A DNA stretch of 64,000 nucleotides from Shewanella sp. 1CM18E (GCF_023161665.1 NZ_JALNTW010000002.1:248001-312000), one strand, 5' to 3'. Positions 53,143-63,029 are shown, counted from the first letter of the stretch. Notes: generated by a model not told the origin, from the sequence alone. Numbers and translations are program-made.

Positions 53143-54354
53143 TTATAAAGTGTAGCGGATACCGATTGCGATACCGTCATCTTCAGACTTTGCCATTGCT
53201 TCTTCATTAGCACCAGAGAAATCGCTGAAATCTTTACGACCTTCTAGATAAAGAACTGTGTTTGAATCCCAAACATAGTGCACACCAGCTACAGCGAACT
53301 GACGCTTAAATACGCTATCGTAAGCGGCTTCGTATTCATCACCCGCTTCTAGAATGTTGTAAGAAACGAAAGTACGGATACCATTATCAAACTTGTAAGA
53401 AGCAATAGATTCTAGGCCCCAAGCTTCTGGCATCATACGACCTAGGTTGTCAGTATCGTGGAACTCTTGCTTGTTCACGTTAAATGCAGCGTATACACCT
53501 TCTGCATCCCAGTTCCCCCAAGTCGCACCAACACCATAGATAGAGTCAGTTTCAGTTAGACGCTTACCAGCTGAAGTTGTTGCTTCAAACTCGCCAAAGT
53601 TGAAACCAGCAGTAAGTGTTAGCATGTCAGTAACGTTGTATGTTGCAGCACCGCCATATGTGTAGTTGTATTCAACTGTCGTTACAGAGTTTTGTACGTT
53701 TACACCTGCAGCTTTAACATTCATAAAGCTAGCAGTTGGTAGGATTGGGCTTGAAGCACCAGGAACTTCATCAACTTCGAACTCATCTTGCTTTAATTGG
53801 GCTTGTAGTGCGAAGCTAAAATCACCGAAAGCATTACGGTATTGAACAGTCTTATCACCGCGACCAGTACCGTTTACAGCACCGTCAGCTTTGTTGTAAG
53901 TGTAAGTACCAGAAGCATTACCATCCCATACAAAACCGTAGTTAGTGTTGTAAACTACGTCGTACCATGCACCCCATTGCTTACCAATAGTGATAGAACC
54001 ATAAGTGTCATGAGCTAGACCAACATAACCTAGGCGGTTGTTTAAGAAGTCACTGCTTTGAGATGCGAAGTTACTTTCACTGTTATAAACGATATCAGTG
54101 TTACCGAATGGGTTAATGCCCCACTCAAGTTTTGTGTAAGCTTTCCAGCCGTGAGTCATTTCACGAGTAAAACCGAAGTTGATGCGTGACGCACCATCAA
54201 CAACTTCTGTAGAACCTTGAGTGTTAATCACTCGAGCATCGATAAAACCACCAATTTCAACCGCGTTTTTATCATCTTTATAGATTTCAATCGCTGATGC
54301 TGTTGGCACAAATATTACTGCGGCCAAAGCCGATGCTACTAAAGTCTTTTTCAT
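53143..54354 (-). CDS. General outer-membrane porin
   Basis: 403 residues. The signal peptide ends TASAIE. The mature chain begins with porin strands (VEIGGFIDARVI, SRINFGFTREMTHGWKAYTKLEWG) and shows the amphipathic beta pattern of a 16-stranded trimeric porin of the OmpU/OmpC type (GFGN-like DIVYNSE, GNWDAEGVYAAFNV). The last strand ends GIAIGIRYTL rather than in Phe, the usual BAM recognition residue. It gives passive entry for small solutes. It has a strong own terminator and is probably highly expressed. Confidence 0.92.
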   Translation of the reverse strand: MKKTLVASALAAVIFVPTASAIEIYKDDKNAVEIGGFIDARVINTQGSTEVVDGASRINFGFTREMTHGWKAYTKLEWGINPFGNTDIVYNSESNFASQSSDFLNNRLGYVGLAHDTYGSITIGKQWGAWYDVVYNTNYGFVWDGNASGTYTYNKADGAVNGTGRGDKTVQYRNAFGDFSFALQAQLKQDEFEVDEVPGASSPILPTASFMNVKAAGVNVQNSVTTVEYNYTYGGAATYNVTDMLTLTAGFNFGEFEATTSAGKRLTETDSIYGVGATWGNWDAEGVYAAFNVNKQEFHDTDNLGRMMPEAWGLESIASYKFDNGIRTFVSYNILEAGDEYEAAYDSVFKRQFAVAGVHYVWDSNTVLYLEGRKDFSDFSGANEEAMAKSEDDGIAIGIRYTL

Positions 54355-54588
54355 TTAATTTGCCTAACCTTAATGTTGTTCAGTCTGCTTCATTCAAATC
54401 GTCATCCATTCCGTTGTTTTCTTTCTATCCTGATTACTGCGGAGATTAGCAAAAGATTATCTACCACTCAAAGACGAACATCACACTATTTGCCAGTTTT
54501 TGCACCTAATTAACTAGCAAACACAGAACACGCGAAACATTGAACCAACCATTAACATTTGGTTAGCTATAAATTAATAACAAAACCC

Positions 54589-57018
54589 TTAAATTAACGA
54601 CATCTGTGCCGAGGTTATTTCTATGAAAGTAGTTTTCAATATAGTAAGAATAGGTTCAGCAATTGGCTCTAATTGTCTAGATAAATAGTATTCGTAGTCA
54701 ATGGAGCTTAAACAGTGACCTAAAGGCTCGGCGCCTTTAATCGTGATGAGATACTCGATTCTTGCACCGCGCTTAGTATATTGCTCATCACCCGTTACCT
54801 GCGATAATCTGCGAGCAGCTTTTAAATGCGGCGCTGATTTAGCTGTATAATCTTCTAAATTTCGTCTTAACGGTTTAGTAAAAACTAATTCGTCGTCAAG
54901 CTCCCCTCTTTTAAGCTGCTCAACGATACCTTTAAGATAAGAGACCACATCTTGCTGATTGAAAAGTCGATCATATAATTCATACTGAACCCGTCTAGCT
55001 AATGGAGACCAATCGCTACGGACTTGCTCCATACCTTTAAAGATCAGTTTTGACTCGCCCTCTGGGTTACTTTTAGTGCCTACATAGCGCTTCTTAGAAC
55101 CTTCTACCGACCCACGTAGTGTTGGCATAAAAAACTGCTCAAAGTGGGTTTCAAACTCCAACTCTAAAAAGCTCGTTAACGCAAACTCTTGCTCAAGCTT
55201 TTGTTGCCATAGCTGGTTAATCTTATCGGCTAAAGCCTTACCCGTTTGCTCAACCATACTCGAGTCGAAATCATTGCCTAACCAAACAAAAGTTGAATCT
55301 GTGTCGCCATAGATCACCTCAAAGCCTTCAGCTTCAACCCAAGCTCGCGTTTGTTTCATTATTTCGTGGCCGCGCATCGTAATCGAGCTTGCCAGTTTCG
55401 CATCATGAAAAACACAACCACGAGATCCCAACACACCATATAAAGAGTTCATGATGATTTTAATCGCTTGAGATAAAGGTGCATTGCGGTGAGATTTTGC
55501 GAGCTCTCGCTGCTCTGACAGCTTTCTAATCAACATAGGCAAAATAGGCTGACTACGGCTAAAGCGACCTCCTAAAAACCCGGGAACTGTCTTATCTTCG
55601 GGTAAAGCGAGTCCTTCGATGAGCCCTTTAGGATCAATCAAAAAAGTACGGATAATTGAGGGATAAAGACTTTTAAAGTCTAAAACCAGAATATGTTTAT
55701 ATAAGCCTGGTACTGAGTCCATCACGTAGCCACCCGGGCTTTCTATACCATCACTCGCAGGTCGACTCGGCGCGACAAAGCCTGCACGATGCAAATGCGG
55801 TAAATAGAGGTTATTAAAGGCAGCGACTGACGCGCCAACTCGACCAAGTTCTAAGCCGGTTAACTTGGCTCGCTCAAGTACAAAATCAAATAATTGCGTT
55901 TTTTCAAAAATGTCCCAAACAAGCCGACTATCAGTAATGTTGTAATGGGCTAACGCAGGTTTGTCGTTAGTAAATAAGTCATTAATTTCATCCATTCGGT
56001 TATCAACATTATGGATAGCCTTACCTTCATCGAGTAAAACCTGCGAGACATGCTCTAGCGAGTAGCGATCAAACTGATAAAAGGCCGCTTTTAACCAATC
56101 AATACCATCTAACACCACCCGCCCCGGCAAAGAGAGCGTTTCCGGCCGATATTTGTCCTCTACTTTCCAGCTCAAGGTTTGATTATTTCGACCTATGATT
56201 AAGGCTATACCATGGTGCTTAGCTCTGCGGTAAAGCAAAGCAAGGTCAAACGTAACCACCGCCCAACCTATAATGATGTCGGGGTCATACTCATCAAACC
56301 AAGCGATTAGACGATGAATTAATGCAGCTTCATTCTGTACCCATTCGATATAATCTTGCTCATTTCCTTGATCTAAGTCTTGCTCAGAAGCTTGAGCAGA
56401 GCTTTGAGTAGAGTCGCCAACCATAATCACTTTTTGATAAACAATGCCGTCATTGGTTTGCCCGTATAAACCAACGGAATAAAGTTCTCCTGCAAAACTA
56501 CATTCAAAATCGAGCGATATTGCTTGCAAACGTGTGGTGGTTTCAGTCTGACGTGCTCGGCTGCCAATAAACACAGGCTTGTTATCATTAGATTGACTCT
56601 CGGCTAAGAAGTGACCATAAAACTCCACATCTAATGCAATAAAGCGCTCAATCAAAAAGCGATGTTCAGCCTTAATATCAGCTTCAAATAGCTCAATATC
56701 CAGATCTTTAGCGATACGCACTAAGGTACGCAGTTGCCTTCCATCGCCACAATATAGGGCTGTGACCGGTTCATGAGTAAAACTCTTCAGCTTTACAGCA
56801 CTTGCTCGCATCCCTTTTAAGCCATCATTAGTCTCAAGTAATGGAGAGTCACTGCTCTTTATAAAGCACACATGCTCCTGGTCCGGAATTTCAACCGTCA
56901 CAGGGCCCGATTCAGTTTGAATAAAGTATTGTAAAACCAAGCTGCCTTGCCGATGGATAGCATGACGAGTTAACACTCTGCCTTTAATCAGTTGTTGCCC
57001 ACTCGCTGCTATTTTCAT
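54589..57018 (-). CDS. polB: DNA polymerase II (family B)
   Basis: 809 residues (E. coli 783). The N-terminal 3'-5' exonuclease domain has SLDFECSF as Exo I, with DIIIGWAVVTFDLALLYRRA and YNITDSRLVWDIF as Exo II and III. The polymerase domain has motif A DFKSLYPSII, motif B ALKIIMNSLYGVLGSR-like sequence and motif C YGDTDSTFVW with both catalytic Asp. It is an SOS-induced polymerase for replication restart and translesion repair. It diverges from dinG across 100 bp holding a LexA-type box. Confidence 0.96.
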   Translation of the reverse strand: MKIAASGQQLIKGRVLTRHAIHRQGSLVLQYFIQTESGPVTVEIPDQEHVCFIKSSDSPLLETNDGLKGMRASAVKLKSFTHEPVTALYCGDGRQLRTLVRIAKDLDIELFEADIKAEHRFLIERFIALDVEFYGHFLAESQSNDNKPVFIGSRARQTETTTRLQAISLDFECSFAGELYSVGLYGQTNDGIVYQKVIMVGDSTQSSAQASEQDLDQGNEQDYIEWVQNEAALIHRLIAWFDEYDPDIIIGWAVVTFDLALLYRRAKHHGIALIIGRNNQTLSWKVEDKYRPETLSLPGRVVLDGIDWLKAAFYQFDRYSLEHVSQVLLDEGKAIHNVDNRMDEINDLFTNDKPALAHYNITDSRLVWDIFEKTQLFDFVLERAKLTGLELGRVGASVAAFNNLYLPHLHRAGFVAPSRPASDGIESPGGYVMDSVPGLYKHILVLDFKSLYPSIIRTFLIDPKGLIEGLALPEDKTVPGFLGGRFSRSQPILPMLIRKLSEQRELAKSHRNAPLSQAIKIIMNSLYGVLGSRGCVFHDAKLASSITMRGHEIMKQTRAWVEAEGFEVIYGDTDSTFVWLGNDFDSSMVEQTGKALADKINQLWQQKLEQEFALTSFLELEFETHFEQFFMPTLRGSVEGSKKRYVGTKSNPEGESKLIFKGMEQVRSDWSPLARRVQYELYDRLFNQQDVVSYLKGIVEQLKRGELDDELVFTKPLRRNLEDYTAKSAPHLKAARRLSQVTGDEQYTKRGARIEYLITIKGAEPLGHCLSSIDYEYYLSRQLEPIAEPILTILKTTFIEITSAQMSLI

Positions 57019-57077
57019 ACTTAATTCTCAATTAAATTCACTAATCATCACTAAATGCTTCTTAGGCTAAGTAATCA

Positions 57078-57093
57078 CTGTTATTATGTACAG
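57078..57093. promoter_or_regulatory. LexA (SOS) box shared by polB and dinG
   Basis: CTGTTATTATGTACAG fits the LexA consensus CTGT-N8-ACAG exactly at the outer CTG/CAG. It is 59 bp upstream of polB and 25 bp upstream of dinG, both SOS genes in E. coli. Confidence 0.85.
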
Positions 57094-57118
57094 CACTATT
57101 TATTAGCTTAGTGCATTC

Positions 57119-59191
57119 ATGTTAACCGCAGACGTTAAAACCCAAATTCGTACCATATATAAAGGCATTTCTACTTCGCTGCCTAACTTTCGCCCGCGCC
57201 GCGAGCAAAATTATATTGTTGCGGAAATATCAAAAACGCTTGCCGGTGAATATGACAAACAACGCCGCATTATTGTGGTTGAAGCGGGTACTGGTATTGG
57301 TAAATCACTTGCTTATATTTTAGGTTCAATACCGCTTGCGTTAGCCAGCAAGAAAAAGGTCTGTATTGCTACGGCTACTGTTGCACTGCAAGAGCAATTA
57401 CTGCATAAAGATCTGCCATTCTTTTTACAGCAATCAGGTCTCGACTTTACCTTTGGCTTAGTCAAAGGGCGTCAACGTTATGTTTGCCTATCTAAGCTAG
57501 AAATGATGGTAGGGCCTGACAACAGCAGCCAATTGGCCATGTGGCAAACTAAGCCAGATCAAAGCCAGGTTGATATGCTTGAAGGCTTATTAAAAGATTA
57601 TCAAGCCGGTAAATGGAATGGTGAACGCGATACATTAACCAAACCCTTACCCGATCATTTATGGCAGCAAATCGCCTGCGACAAGCATAGCTGTCACCGC
57701 CAACTTGCCAGCCACCGTAACTGCCCGTTTCATAAAGCCCGAGAAGATATCGACACTTGGGATGTACTGATCGCCAACCATAGTTTGTTATTTGCTGACT
57801 TAGAACTTGGCGGCGGTGTAATTTTGCCAGATCCTGAAGATCTCTATTACGTTATTGACGAAGCGCACCATTTACCGATTGTTGCCAGAGACTTTAGCAG
57901 CGCACAGGCCACTATTCGTGGCGCCAATGATTGGTTAGAAAAGCTAACTAAAACCACCAGCAAGTTACAAAACCAAATTAAGAGCAACTATATCATCGCT
58001 CCAGCACAATCAATGTTGGATCATATTGGTGATATTGCCGGCATGCTCAATCAAGTGGCGCAATTTTGCGATGCCCAATCAGCGAAGTTTGATAACCCCG
58101 AAAATCGTTTTCGGTTTGAGCATGGCAGATTACCGTCAGCGTTAATGGTTCTAGCAGAAAACCTAGCTACAGCGTCAAATCTTGCACTTAAGCAATTTAA
58201 CAAAATGCTTTCGCTACTCAACGAAGCGATTAAAGATGGCGAGATCCCCAAACATCAATCAGAAGCGCTGCTTTCAGAAACAGGCTTTATGCTGCAGCGT
58301 TTAGAGAATCTACAAAAGCTGTGGAAGATGATGGCCAAAGAGGATAGTCCCAAAGGTGCGCCAATGGCTCGCTGGATTGAACAGCTAACGGGTAAACAAC
58401 CAGATTATCTATTCAACGCATCACCTATAGAAGTAGGCTTTATGCTTGAAAACCTGTTATGGGATAAAGCTGCTGGGGTCGTACTTTGTAGCGCAACCTT
58501 AAGAGCACTTAATAACTTTAATCATTTTACTCATCAAGTTGGACTGTCAATCAATGATGGTAGCCGTTATTTAGCATTAGATTCGCCATTTGATTTTGAA
58601 CAAAACGCGACACTATTTTTGCCAAAAATGGACTGCGAACCAACTGACGATAAGTACACAGATGAGTTAGCAAAGCATATTGTTGCACTTGTTGAAGACG
58701 AAATGGCTAGTTTGGTGCTATTTGCCTCATACTGGCAAATGGAAAAAGTGGCAGATTTAGTTGAATCAAAAATCAAAACGGGTCTACTCATTCAAGGCTC
58801 TTTGCCAAGACAAGAGATCTTAAAGCAACATAAAGAGCGCTGTGACGCAGGCAAACCGAGTATTATTTTTGGCACAGGCAGTTTCTCTGAAGGTCTCGAC
58901 CTCCCAGGTGATTACCTCACCAACCTTATTATTACGAAATTGCCGTTTGCAGTACCAACCTCACCGGTTGAGCAAGCACATTCAGAATACATTAAAATCA
59001 AAGGCGGTAACCCATTTTTACAGCTAACCATTCCAGACGCATCACGCAAATTAGTGCAAAGCTGTGGTAGATTACTCCGTAAAGAGCAGGATTACGGCCG
59101 GATATCGATTTTAGACAGACGTTTAGTGACAAAACGTTATGGGAAATCGTTGCTAGATGCCCTGCCGCCGTTTCGCCGTGTGATTGAATAG
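57119..59191 (+). CDS. dinG: DinG, ATP-dependent 5'-3' DNA helicase with an iron-sulfur cluster
   Basis: 690 residues of the XPD/DinG helicase family. Walker A is EAGTGIGKS (about 55-63) and Walker B is VIDEAHH. The four-cysteine iron-sulfur region is visible as YVCLSK, then CDKHSCHRQLASHRNCPFH. Late motif CGRLLRKEQDYG matches motif VI. It unwinds R-loops and recombination intermediates. It is preceded by the shared LexA box and followed 8 bp later by the TSUP gene. Confidence 0.95.
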   Translation: MLTADVKTQIRTIYKGISTSLPNFRPRREQNYIVAEISKTLAGEYDKQRRIIVVEAGTGIGKSLAYILGSIPLALASKKKVCIATATVALQEQLLHKDLPFFLQQSGLDFTFGLVKGRQRYVCLSKLEMMVGPDNSSQLAMWQTKPDQSQVDMLEGLLKDYQAGKWNGERDTLTKPLPDHLWQQIACDKHSCHRQLASHRNCPFHKAREDIDTWDVLIANHSLLFADLELGGGVILPDPEDLYYVIDEAHHLPIVARDFSSAQATIRGANDWLEKLTKTTSKLQNQIKSNYIIAPAQSMLDHIGDIAGMLNQVAQFCDAQSAKFDNPENRFRFEHGRLPSALMVLAENLATASNLALKQFNKMLSLLNEAIKDGEIPKHQSEALLSETGFMLQRLENLQKLWKMMAKEDSPKGAPMARWIEQLTGKQPDYLFNASPIEVGFMLENLLWDKAAGVVLCSATLRALNNFNHFTHQVGLSINDGSRYLALDSPFDFEQNATLFLPKMDCEPTDDKYTDELAKHIVALVEDEMASLVLFASYWQMEKVADLVESKIKTGLLIQGSLPRQEILKQHKERCDAGKPSIIFGTGSFSEGLDLPGDYLTNLIITKLPFAVPTSPVEQAHSEYIKIKGGNPFLQLTIPDASRKLVQSCGRLLRKEQDYGRISILDRRLVTKRYGKSLLDALPPFRRVIE

Positions 59192-59199
59192 GACAAGCA

Positions 59200-59973
59200 T
59201 TGGATTTAATTCTCGACCCAAGCAGCTGGGCCATACTCGCGTTAGTTGGATTTATTGCCGGATTTATTGATGCGGTTTCTGGCGGTGGTGGTTTGTTGTC
59301 TATTCCTGCGTTGCTAACAATGGGTGTTTCACCGCACATGGCCCTTGGCACTAACAAACTGGCAGCGAGCTTCGGCTCATCGGTAGCGGCGTATACGTAT
59401 TATAAGCAGCGCTTGTTTTCTCCCTCTTTGTGGTATCACACATTTGTCGCTACCTTTATAGGCGCAGTTTTAGGCACATTTATTGTGTACCTTATAGATA
59501 ATCAATGGCTAGAAAAATGGCTACCCATTATGATTATCGCTATTGCGCTTTATACCCTTTTTCAGCCGAATGCGATGGGTGGCAATAACCATAAAATTCC
59601 AACTCGTGCCAAAAATAAATTAAAGCAATGGCTGCAAGGTTTACCGCTTGGGTTTTATGATGGTTTTGCAGGCCCCGGAATCGGTGCCTTTTGGACGGTA
59701 TCAAGTACAGGACTACATCAACTGCCACTACTATATAGCTGTGGCCTTGCCCGTGCGATGACTTTTACGAGTAACCTTACGTCACTGATTATTTTTATCG
59801 CCTTAGGCAAAGTTCATATAATGGTGGGTTTATCTATGGGGCTTTGTATGATGGCCGGCTCTTATTTAGGCGCTCACTCAGCGATTAAATTTGGTCTCCC
59901 CTTTATTCGCCCAATATTTATTACCGTTATACTATTAATTGCCGCGCAATTAGTATGGAGTGCTTGGCTATGA
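59200..59973 (+). CDS. TSUP (TauE/SafE) family membrane transporter
   Basis: 257 residues from a TTG start preceded by AGGA. GFIDAVSGGGGLLSIPALLTMG and GFYDGFAGPGIGAFW are the two TSUP repeat signatures, and about eight membrane helices are predictable. It is probably an organic or sulfur-containing anion carrier. It sits between dinG and priC on the same strand and its stop overlaps the priC start, an unexpected place for a transporter. It is a paralogue of the gene at 34724-35503. Confidence 0.9.
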   Translation: MDLILDPSSWAILALVGFIAGFIDAVSGGGGLLSIPALLTMGVSPHMALGTNKLAASFGSSVAAYTYYKQRLFSPSLWYHTFVATFIGAVLGTFIVYLIDNQWLEKWLPIMIIAIALYTLFQPNAMGGNNHKIPTRAKNKLKQWLQGLPLGFYDGFAGPGIGAFWTVSSTGLHQLPLLYSCGLARAMTFTSNLTSLIIFIALGKVHIMVGLSMGLCMMAGSYLGAHSAIKFGLPFIRPIFITVILLIAAQLVWSAWL

Positions 59974-60632
59974 CCAACGAGCAACTTGTAGCAAAGCTAA
60001 AACAGCAGCTCAAACAGTTAGAGCAAGAGGTCTTGCAGCATGACTCTCGACTTCCGCCTGGACAACGTAAAATGATGCAAGATGTTGAGCGCTTTAATAG
60101 TGAGCTGTTTATACAAGTCGGTGGTCAACTTCAGCCCTGCATCGATCAACTCTCAAAAAATATTATCCAGCTTGAACAGCTTTTAAAAGCTAAACGCTCG
60201 CCTTACACCATAGTTTCAAGCTGTGTGAAAATTCAAGACAGGTTCAGCGCATTACGCCGAGCACTGTCTACAACCGGGATCAATGTTAAGTCCATCGAGC
60301 AACAAAAGCGCAGTCGTCGAGCCTATGCAATTAAGCGTGGTAATCAATCTCATGCCGACAGCGGCTTTAGCTGGATAGCCTCAAGTGTGATGCAAAATAG
60401 CCATCAACTTTATGAAGAACTTAACAAACATTTGAACTGGGCTAAGATTATTGAACAAAAAATTGAAAATTTGCAATCTTCACTTGAAAACTGTCATAGT
60501 GCTGACAAAATCAAGCTGCAGCATGAGATCTTATCGCTGCACAGTCGGTTAGGTAAATGCCGACAAGCGACCAGTTACATTGAAGATCGCATCCAATTAT
60601 TCGAGCGACCGTTTAAAAGTCACAATCGTTAA
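59970..60632 (+). CDS. priC: PriC, primosomal replication protein N''
   Basis: 220 residues from the ATG at 59970, which overlaps the TSUP stop (ATGA). It is a helical PriC-family protein: FNSELFIQVGGQLQPCIDQL near residue 40 and LQHEILSLHSRLGKCRQATSYIEDRIQLFER near the end match the conserved ends of PriC. PriC reloads DnaB helicase at stalled forks, which suits its place beside dinG and polB. Sequence identity across this family is low, but length and pattern fit. Confidence 0.85.
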   Translation: MTNEQLVAKLKQQLKQLEQEVLQHDSRLPPGQRKMMQDVERFNSELFIQVGGQLQPCIDQLSKNIIQLEQLLKAKRSPYTIVSSCVKIQDRFSALRRALSTTGINVKSIEQQKRSRRAYAIKRGNQSHADSGFSWIASSVMQNSHQLYEELNKHLNWAKIIEQKIENLQSSLENCHSADKIKLQHEILSLHSRLGKCRQATSYIEDRIQLFERPFKSHNR

Positions 60633-60641
60633 GGAACAAAC

Positions 60642-61343
60642 ATGAAACCACGTTTAACTATTACCGCACTTCTCGCTCTATGTGGTTCTTCAGCCGCTTT
60701 TGCCGCTGACTTCAACATCCCTATGGCTTTTGAGTATATCGCTGTTGACGGTAAAGAAGTTGAAACCAGCTTATTTAGCCACAAATCTGAAATTGAGCTT
60801 GAACAAGGTACTCACAAAATAGCCATTCGCTATAATGATCTTGTAGCAGATGACTTCAGTGATAGCGAAACGAATATCAAATCAAATGCGTTTATCGTGA
60901 CTATTAATGTAGACGGCGACTATAGCTACCAACTAAAGCCTGCTGACGGTGAATTTGTTAAGAATCCAAAAAGCTTCGCCAAAGCGCCGCAAGTTGTAGT
61001 AACCCGCGAAGATAATGGCAATGTAAGCTACAAAGTCACGCAAACTAATATTAGCGAAGAATCATTTGTTTCTCGTCTATTTAGCGGTAATAACCCAACA
61101 GATGTTGACGCTGAAGCCGCTGCCGCGACTGGCGCAGCAGTTGCCGTTGCAGCAACACCTACTGCACCAGTAAGCAAACCTTCTCCTGCTGCAGCTGCAA
61201 CATTACCTGAAACGGCTAAAGCGGCTCCTGCCGCAGCAACAGCAGATACAGCTAAAGCTGAGCAAATGCTTCAATACTGGTGGCTACAGGCTGATGAACA
61301 AACTCGTAAAGAGTTCATGAGCTGGGCAATTAAACAACTGTAA
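60642..61343 (+). CDS. DUF2057 (YccT-like) periplasmic protein
   Basis: 233 residues. The signal peptide ends AAFAADF. The DUF2057 domain opens [17 protein letters not shown] and continues with the beta-rich [14 protein letters not shown] and [15 protein letters not shown]. An Ala/Pro/Thr-rich linker (about 155-205) and a short helical end ([25 protein letters not shown]) follow. The E. coli member YccT/CsgI restrains curli assembly, but no curli genes are here. It lies 9 bp after priC. Confidence 0.85.
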   Translation: MKPRLTITALLALCGSSAAFAADFNIPMAFEYIAVDGKEVETSLFSHKSEIELEQGTHKIAIRYNDLVADDFSDSETNIKSNAFIVTINVDGDYSYQLKPADGEFVKNPKSFAKAPQVVVTREDNGNVSYKVTQTNISEESFVSRLFSGNNPTDVDAEAAAATGAAVAVAATPTAPVSKPSPAAAATLPETAKAAPAAATADTAKAEQMLQYWWLQADEQTRKEFMSWAIKQL

Positions 61344-61370
61344 TTTAGCTGCTGTTTATTGCTAACAAAA

Positions 61371-62297
61371 ATGCTCCCTTTGGTATATCACGCCAGCTAC
61401 TCTAAGCTGGCGTTACCTGCTAACCATCAATTTCCCAGTACTAAATATCGCTACCTATATGATTACCTTTTACAACAAGGTATCGCGATAAAACCCCAGT
61501 TTATTGCACCAGAAAAAGTCACAGCTAAATACTTAAACCAGCTTCATGACTCCGACTATGTCGCAAAATTTATTGATGGAACAATCGATAACAAAGCCAT
61601 GCGCCGTATTGGATTCCCTTGGAGTGAAGCATTAGTTGAGCGCACACTTTATTCTGTTGCTGGTACAGCGCTCACCTGCGAGCAAGCTATTGAGCATGGT
61701 TGCGCCCTTCATTTAAGTGGCGGATACCATCATGCCCACCATGAGTTTGGCAGTGGTTATTGTATTTTCAATGATCTCGCTCTTGCAGCAATGCACTGCC
61801 TGCAAAATGACAATATTGAAACTGTTCTCATATTTGATTGCGACGTACATCAAGGCGATGGCACCGCAACTATAGTGCAATCTAATCCCAACATCATCAC
61901 TTGTTCAGTTCACTGCCAAAAGAACTTCCCTAGCCGTAAACAACATTCAGACTATGACATTGAGTTAACTCGCGGCACTGAAGATAAACAATACTTAGAA
62001 ACCGTCAATCAAACATTGGCCTATTTAATTCGCCTGCATCGGCCCGATCTCATTATTTACGATGCGGGTGTCGATATTCACCAAGATGACCGCCTAGGTT
62101 ATCTAAACATCACTAGCCAAGGCATTTTTGAACGAGACAAACTGGTATTACAGCAAGCAAAATCAGCAAAAATCCCGGTTGCTTGTGTGATTGGTGGTGG
62201 TTACAGTAGAGATATTACAAAATTAAATCAGCGTCATAGCCAGTTATTCATCGCAGCGAATCAAGTATGGCAACAAGCTGTTGCCAATAAGCTCTAA
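61371..62297 (+). CDS. Histone-deacetylase-family (arginase-fold) amidohydrolase
   Basis: 308 residues from the ATG at 61371; a TTG 12 bases upstream is less likely. The HDAC/acetoin-utilisation fold is plain: LSGGYHHAHHEFGSGYCIFNDLALAA holds the tandem His pair, FDCDVHQGDGTA gives Asp and His for zinc, and YDAGVDIHQDDRLG gives the third ligand. It likely removes acetyl groups from a polyamine or other small amide, or from protein lysines. The substrate is unknown. It lies 27 bp after the DUF2057 gene, so an operon from dinG on is possible. Confidence 0.9.
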   Translation: MLPLVYHASYSKLALPANHQFPSTKYRYLYDYLLQQGIAIKPQFIAPEKVTAKYLNQLHDSDYVAKFIDGTIDNKAMRRIGFPWSEALVERTLYSVAGTALTCEQAIEHGCALHLSGGYHHAHHEFGSGYCIFNDLALAAMHCLQNDNIETVLIFDCDVHQGDGTATIVQSNPNIITCSVHCQKNFPSRKQHSDYDIELTRGTEDKQYLETVNQTLAYLIRLHRPDLIIYDAGVDIHQDDRLGYLNITSQGIFERDKLVLQQAKSAKIPVACVIGGGYSRDITKLNQRHSQLFIAANQVWQQAVANKL

Positions 62298-62427
62298 AAT
62301 AGCAGGATTAACATCGCACGATACCAGTAACGACAATATGAAAAGCGGCCACTAGCAAGCCATTAAAAATCGTATTTGTCAAAATAACAAGTAAGTACCG
62401 AGTAAAGCCAGGGAAAAGGAACCAGCC

Positions 62428-62688
62428 ATGCAATTAGAGATCAGAAACTATTACGAAGTGTTATTACTCGAAATGCTGTCAGATGAAGGCTTACTCGATG
62501 AACTACCATCTGACTACTTAGCAGATCTTTGCTGTATCACCCTAAATCAACTACCAACACGTTATATTCGCCATCTAGTCGATACCTACTTCTTCGAAGA
62601 TTACAACGAGCTACAGCAGATGAAACACGAAATCCAAAAAGCACTCGAAAAGTCGCGGGCGTTTTTGAAAAACAATACAGAACGCTGA
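62428..62688 (+). CDS. ComFB-like small protein
   Basis: 86 residues. The pattern IRNYYEVLLLEML, then YLADLCCITLNQLPTRYIRHLVDTYFF matches the late-competence ComFB family (NYyE, C-x-x-ALNxLPxRY). Here a Cys-Cys pair replaces the usual Cys-x-x-C. ComFB homologues in cyanobacteria bind cyclic dinucleotides. A helix of charged residues ends the protein. AAGG lies upstream of the ATG. It is a single gene, near the SRP RNA. Confidence 0.75.
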   Translation: MQLEIRNYYEVLLLEMLSDEGLLDELPSDYLADLCCITLNQLPTRYIRHLVDTYFFEDYNELQQMKHEIQKALEKSRAFLKNNTER

Positions 62689-62920
62689 ACACCATCCCCT
62701 CAAGAGCACCTGAAAACAAAAAACAGCCAAAAAGCATATGTGCAAATATAAGAAATTCAATATCTATAGATAAGATGATTATTTATGTTTTAAAGGAGAG
62801 TTAGAAATCGATATGGATGAAAAAGGGGAGTTTTAGCTAAACTATTTCTCATCGAGTGTACCGCCAAGTGTATCACCTGAGGCCTTTCTGAGATAAGTCT
62901 TTGATTAGACTTTAGTTTGG
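62689..62920. other. Short intergenic region, no gene
   Basis: 232 bp between the ComFB-like gene and the SRP RNA, AT-rich on its left half. A 7-codon ATG frame at 62814 has AGGAG upstream but is too short to support. Confidence 0.5.
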
Positions 62921-63029
62921 AGGCTCCCCTAGAGCCACACCCCGGCACATGAGTCGCCTGCTGCGGTTGCTCCCTTCCGGGCCTGGCCGAGTTCACAAGT
63001 TATCATTGCGGGGGGACCCTAGGGTCACC
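62921..63029 (-). ncRNA. ffs: 4.5S RNA, signal recognition particle RNA
   Basis: On the minus strand the Ffh-binding hairpin is clear: GGCCAGGCCCGGAAGGGAGC-type sequence with the conserved GGAA tetraloop region and the asymmetric loop AGCA (positions about 62960-62990). The outer arms CCCUAG-rich 5' and CUAGGG-rich 3' pair to close a long helix, as in the short gammaproteobacterial form. It joins Ffh to target membrane proteins. Ends are approximate. Confidence 0.93.

Noticed and set aside
62814..62837. 7-codon ATG frame with a good AGGAG between the ComFB-like gene and ffs
   Set aside because: Too short to separate from chance, and there is no sign of a leader-peptide attenuator next to a biosynthetic gene.
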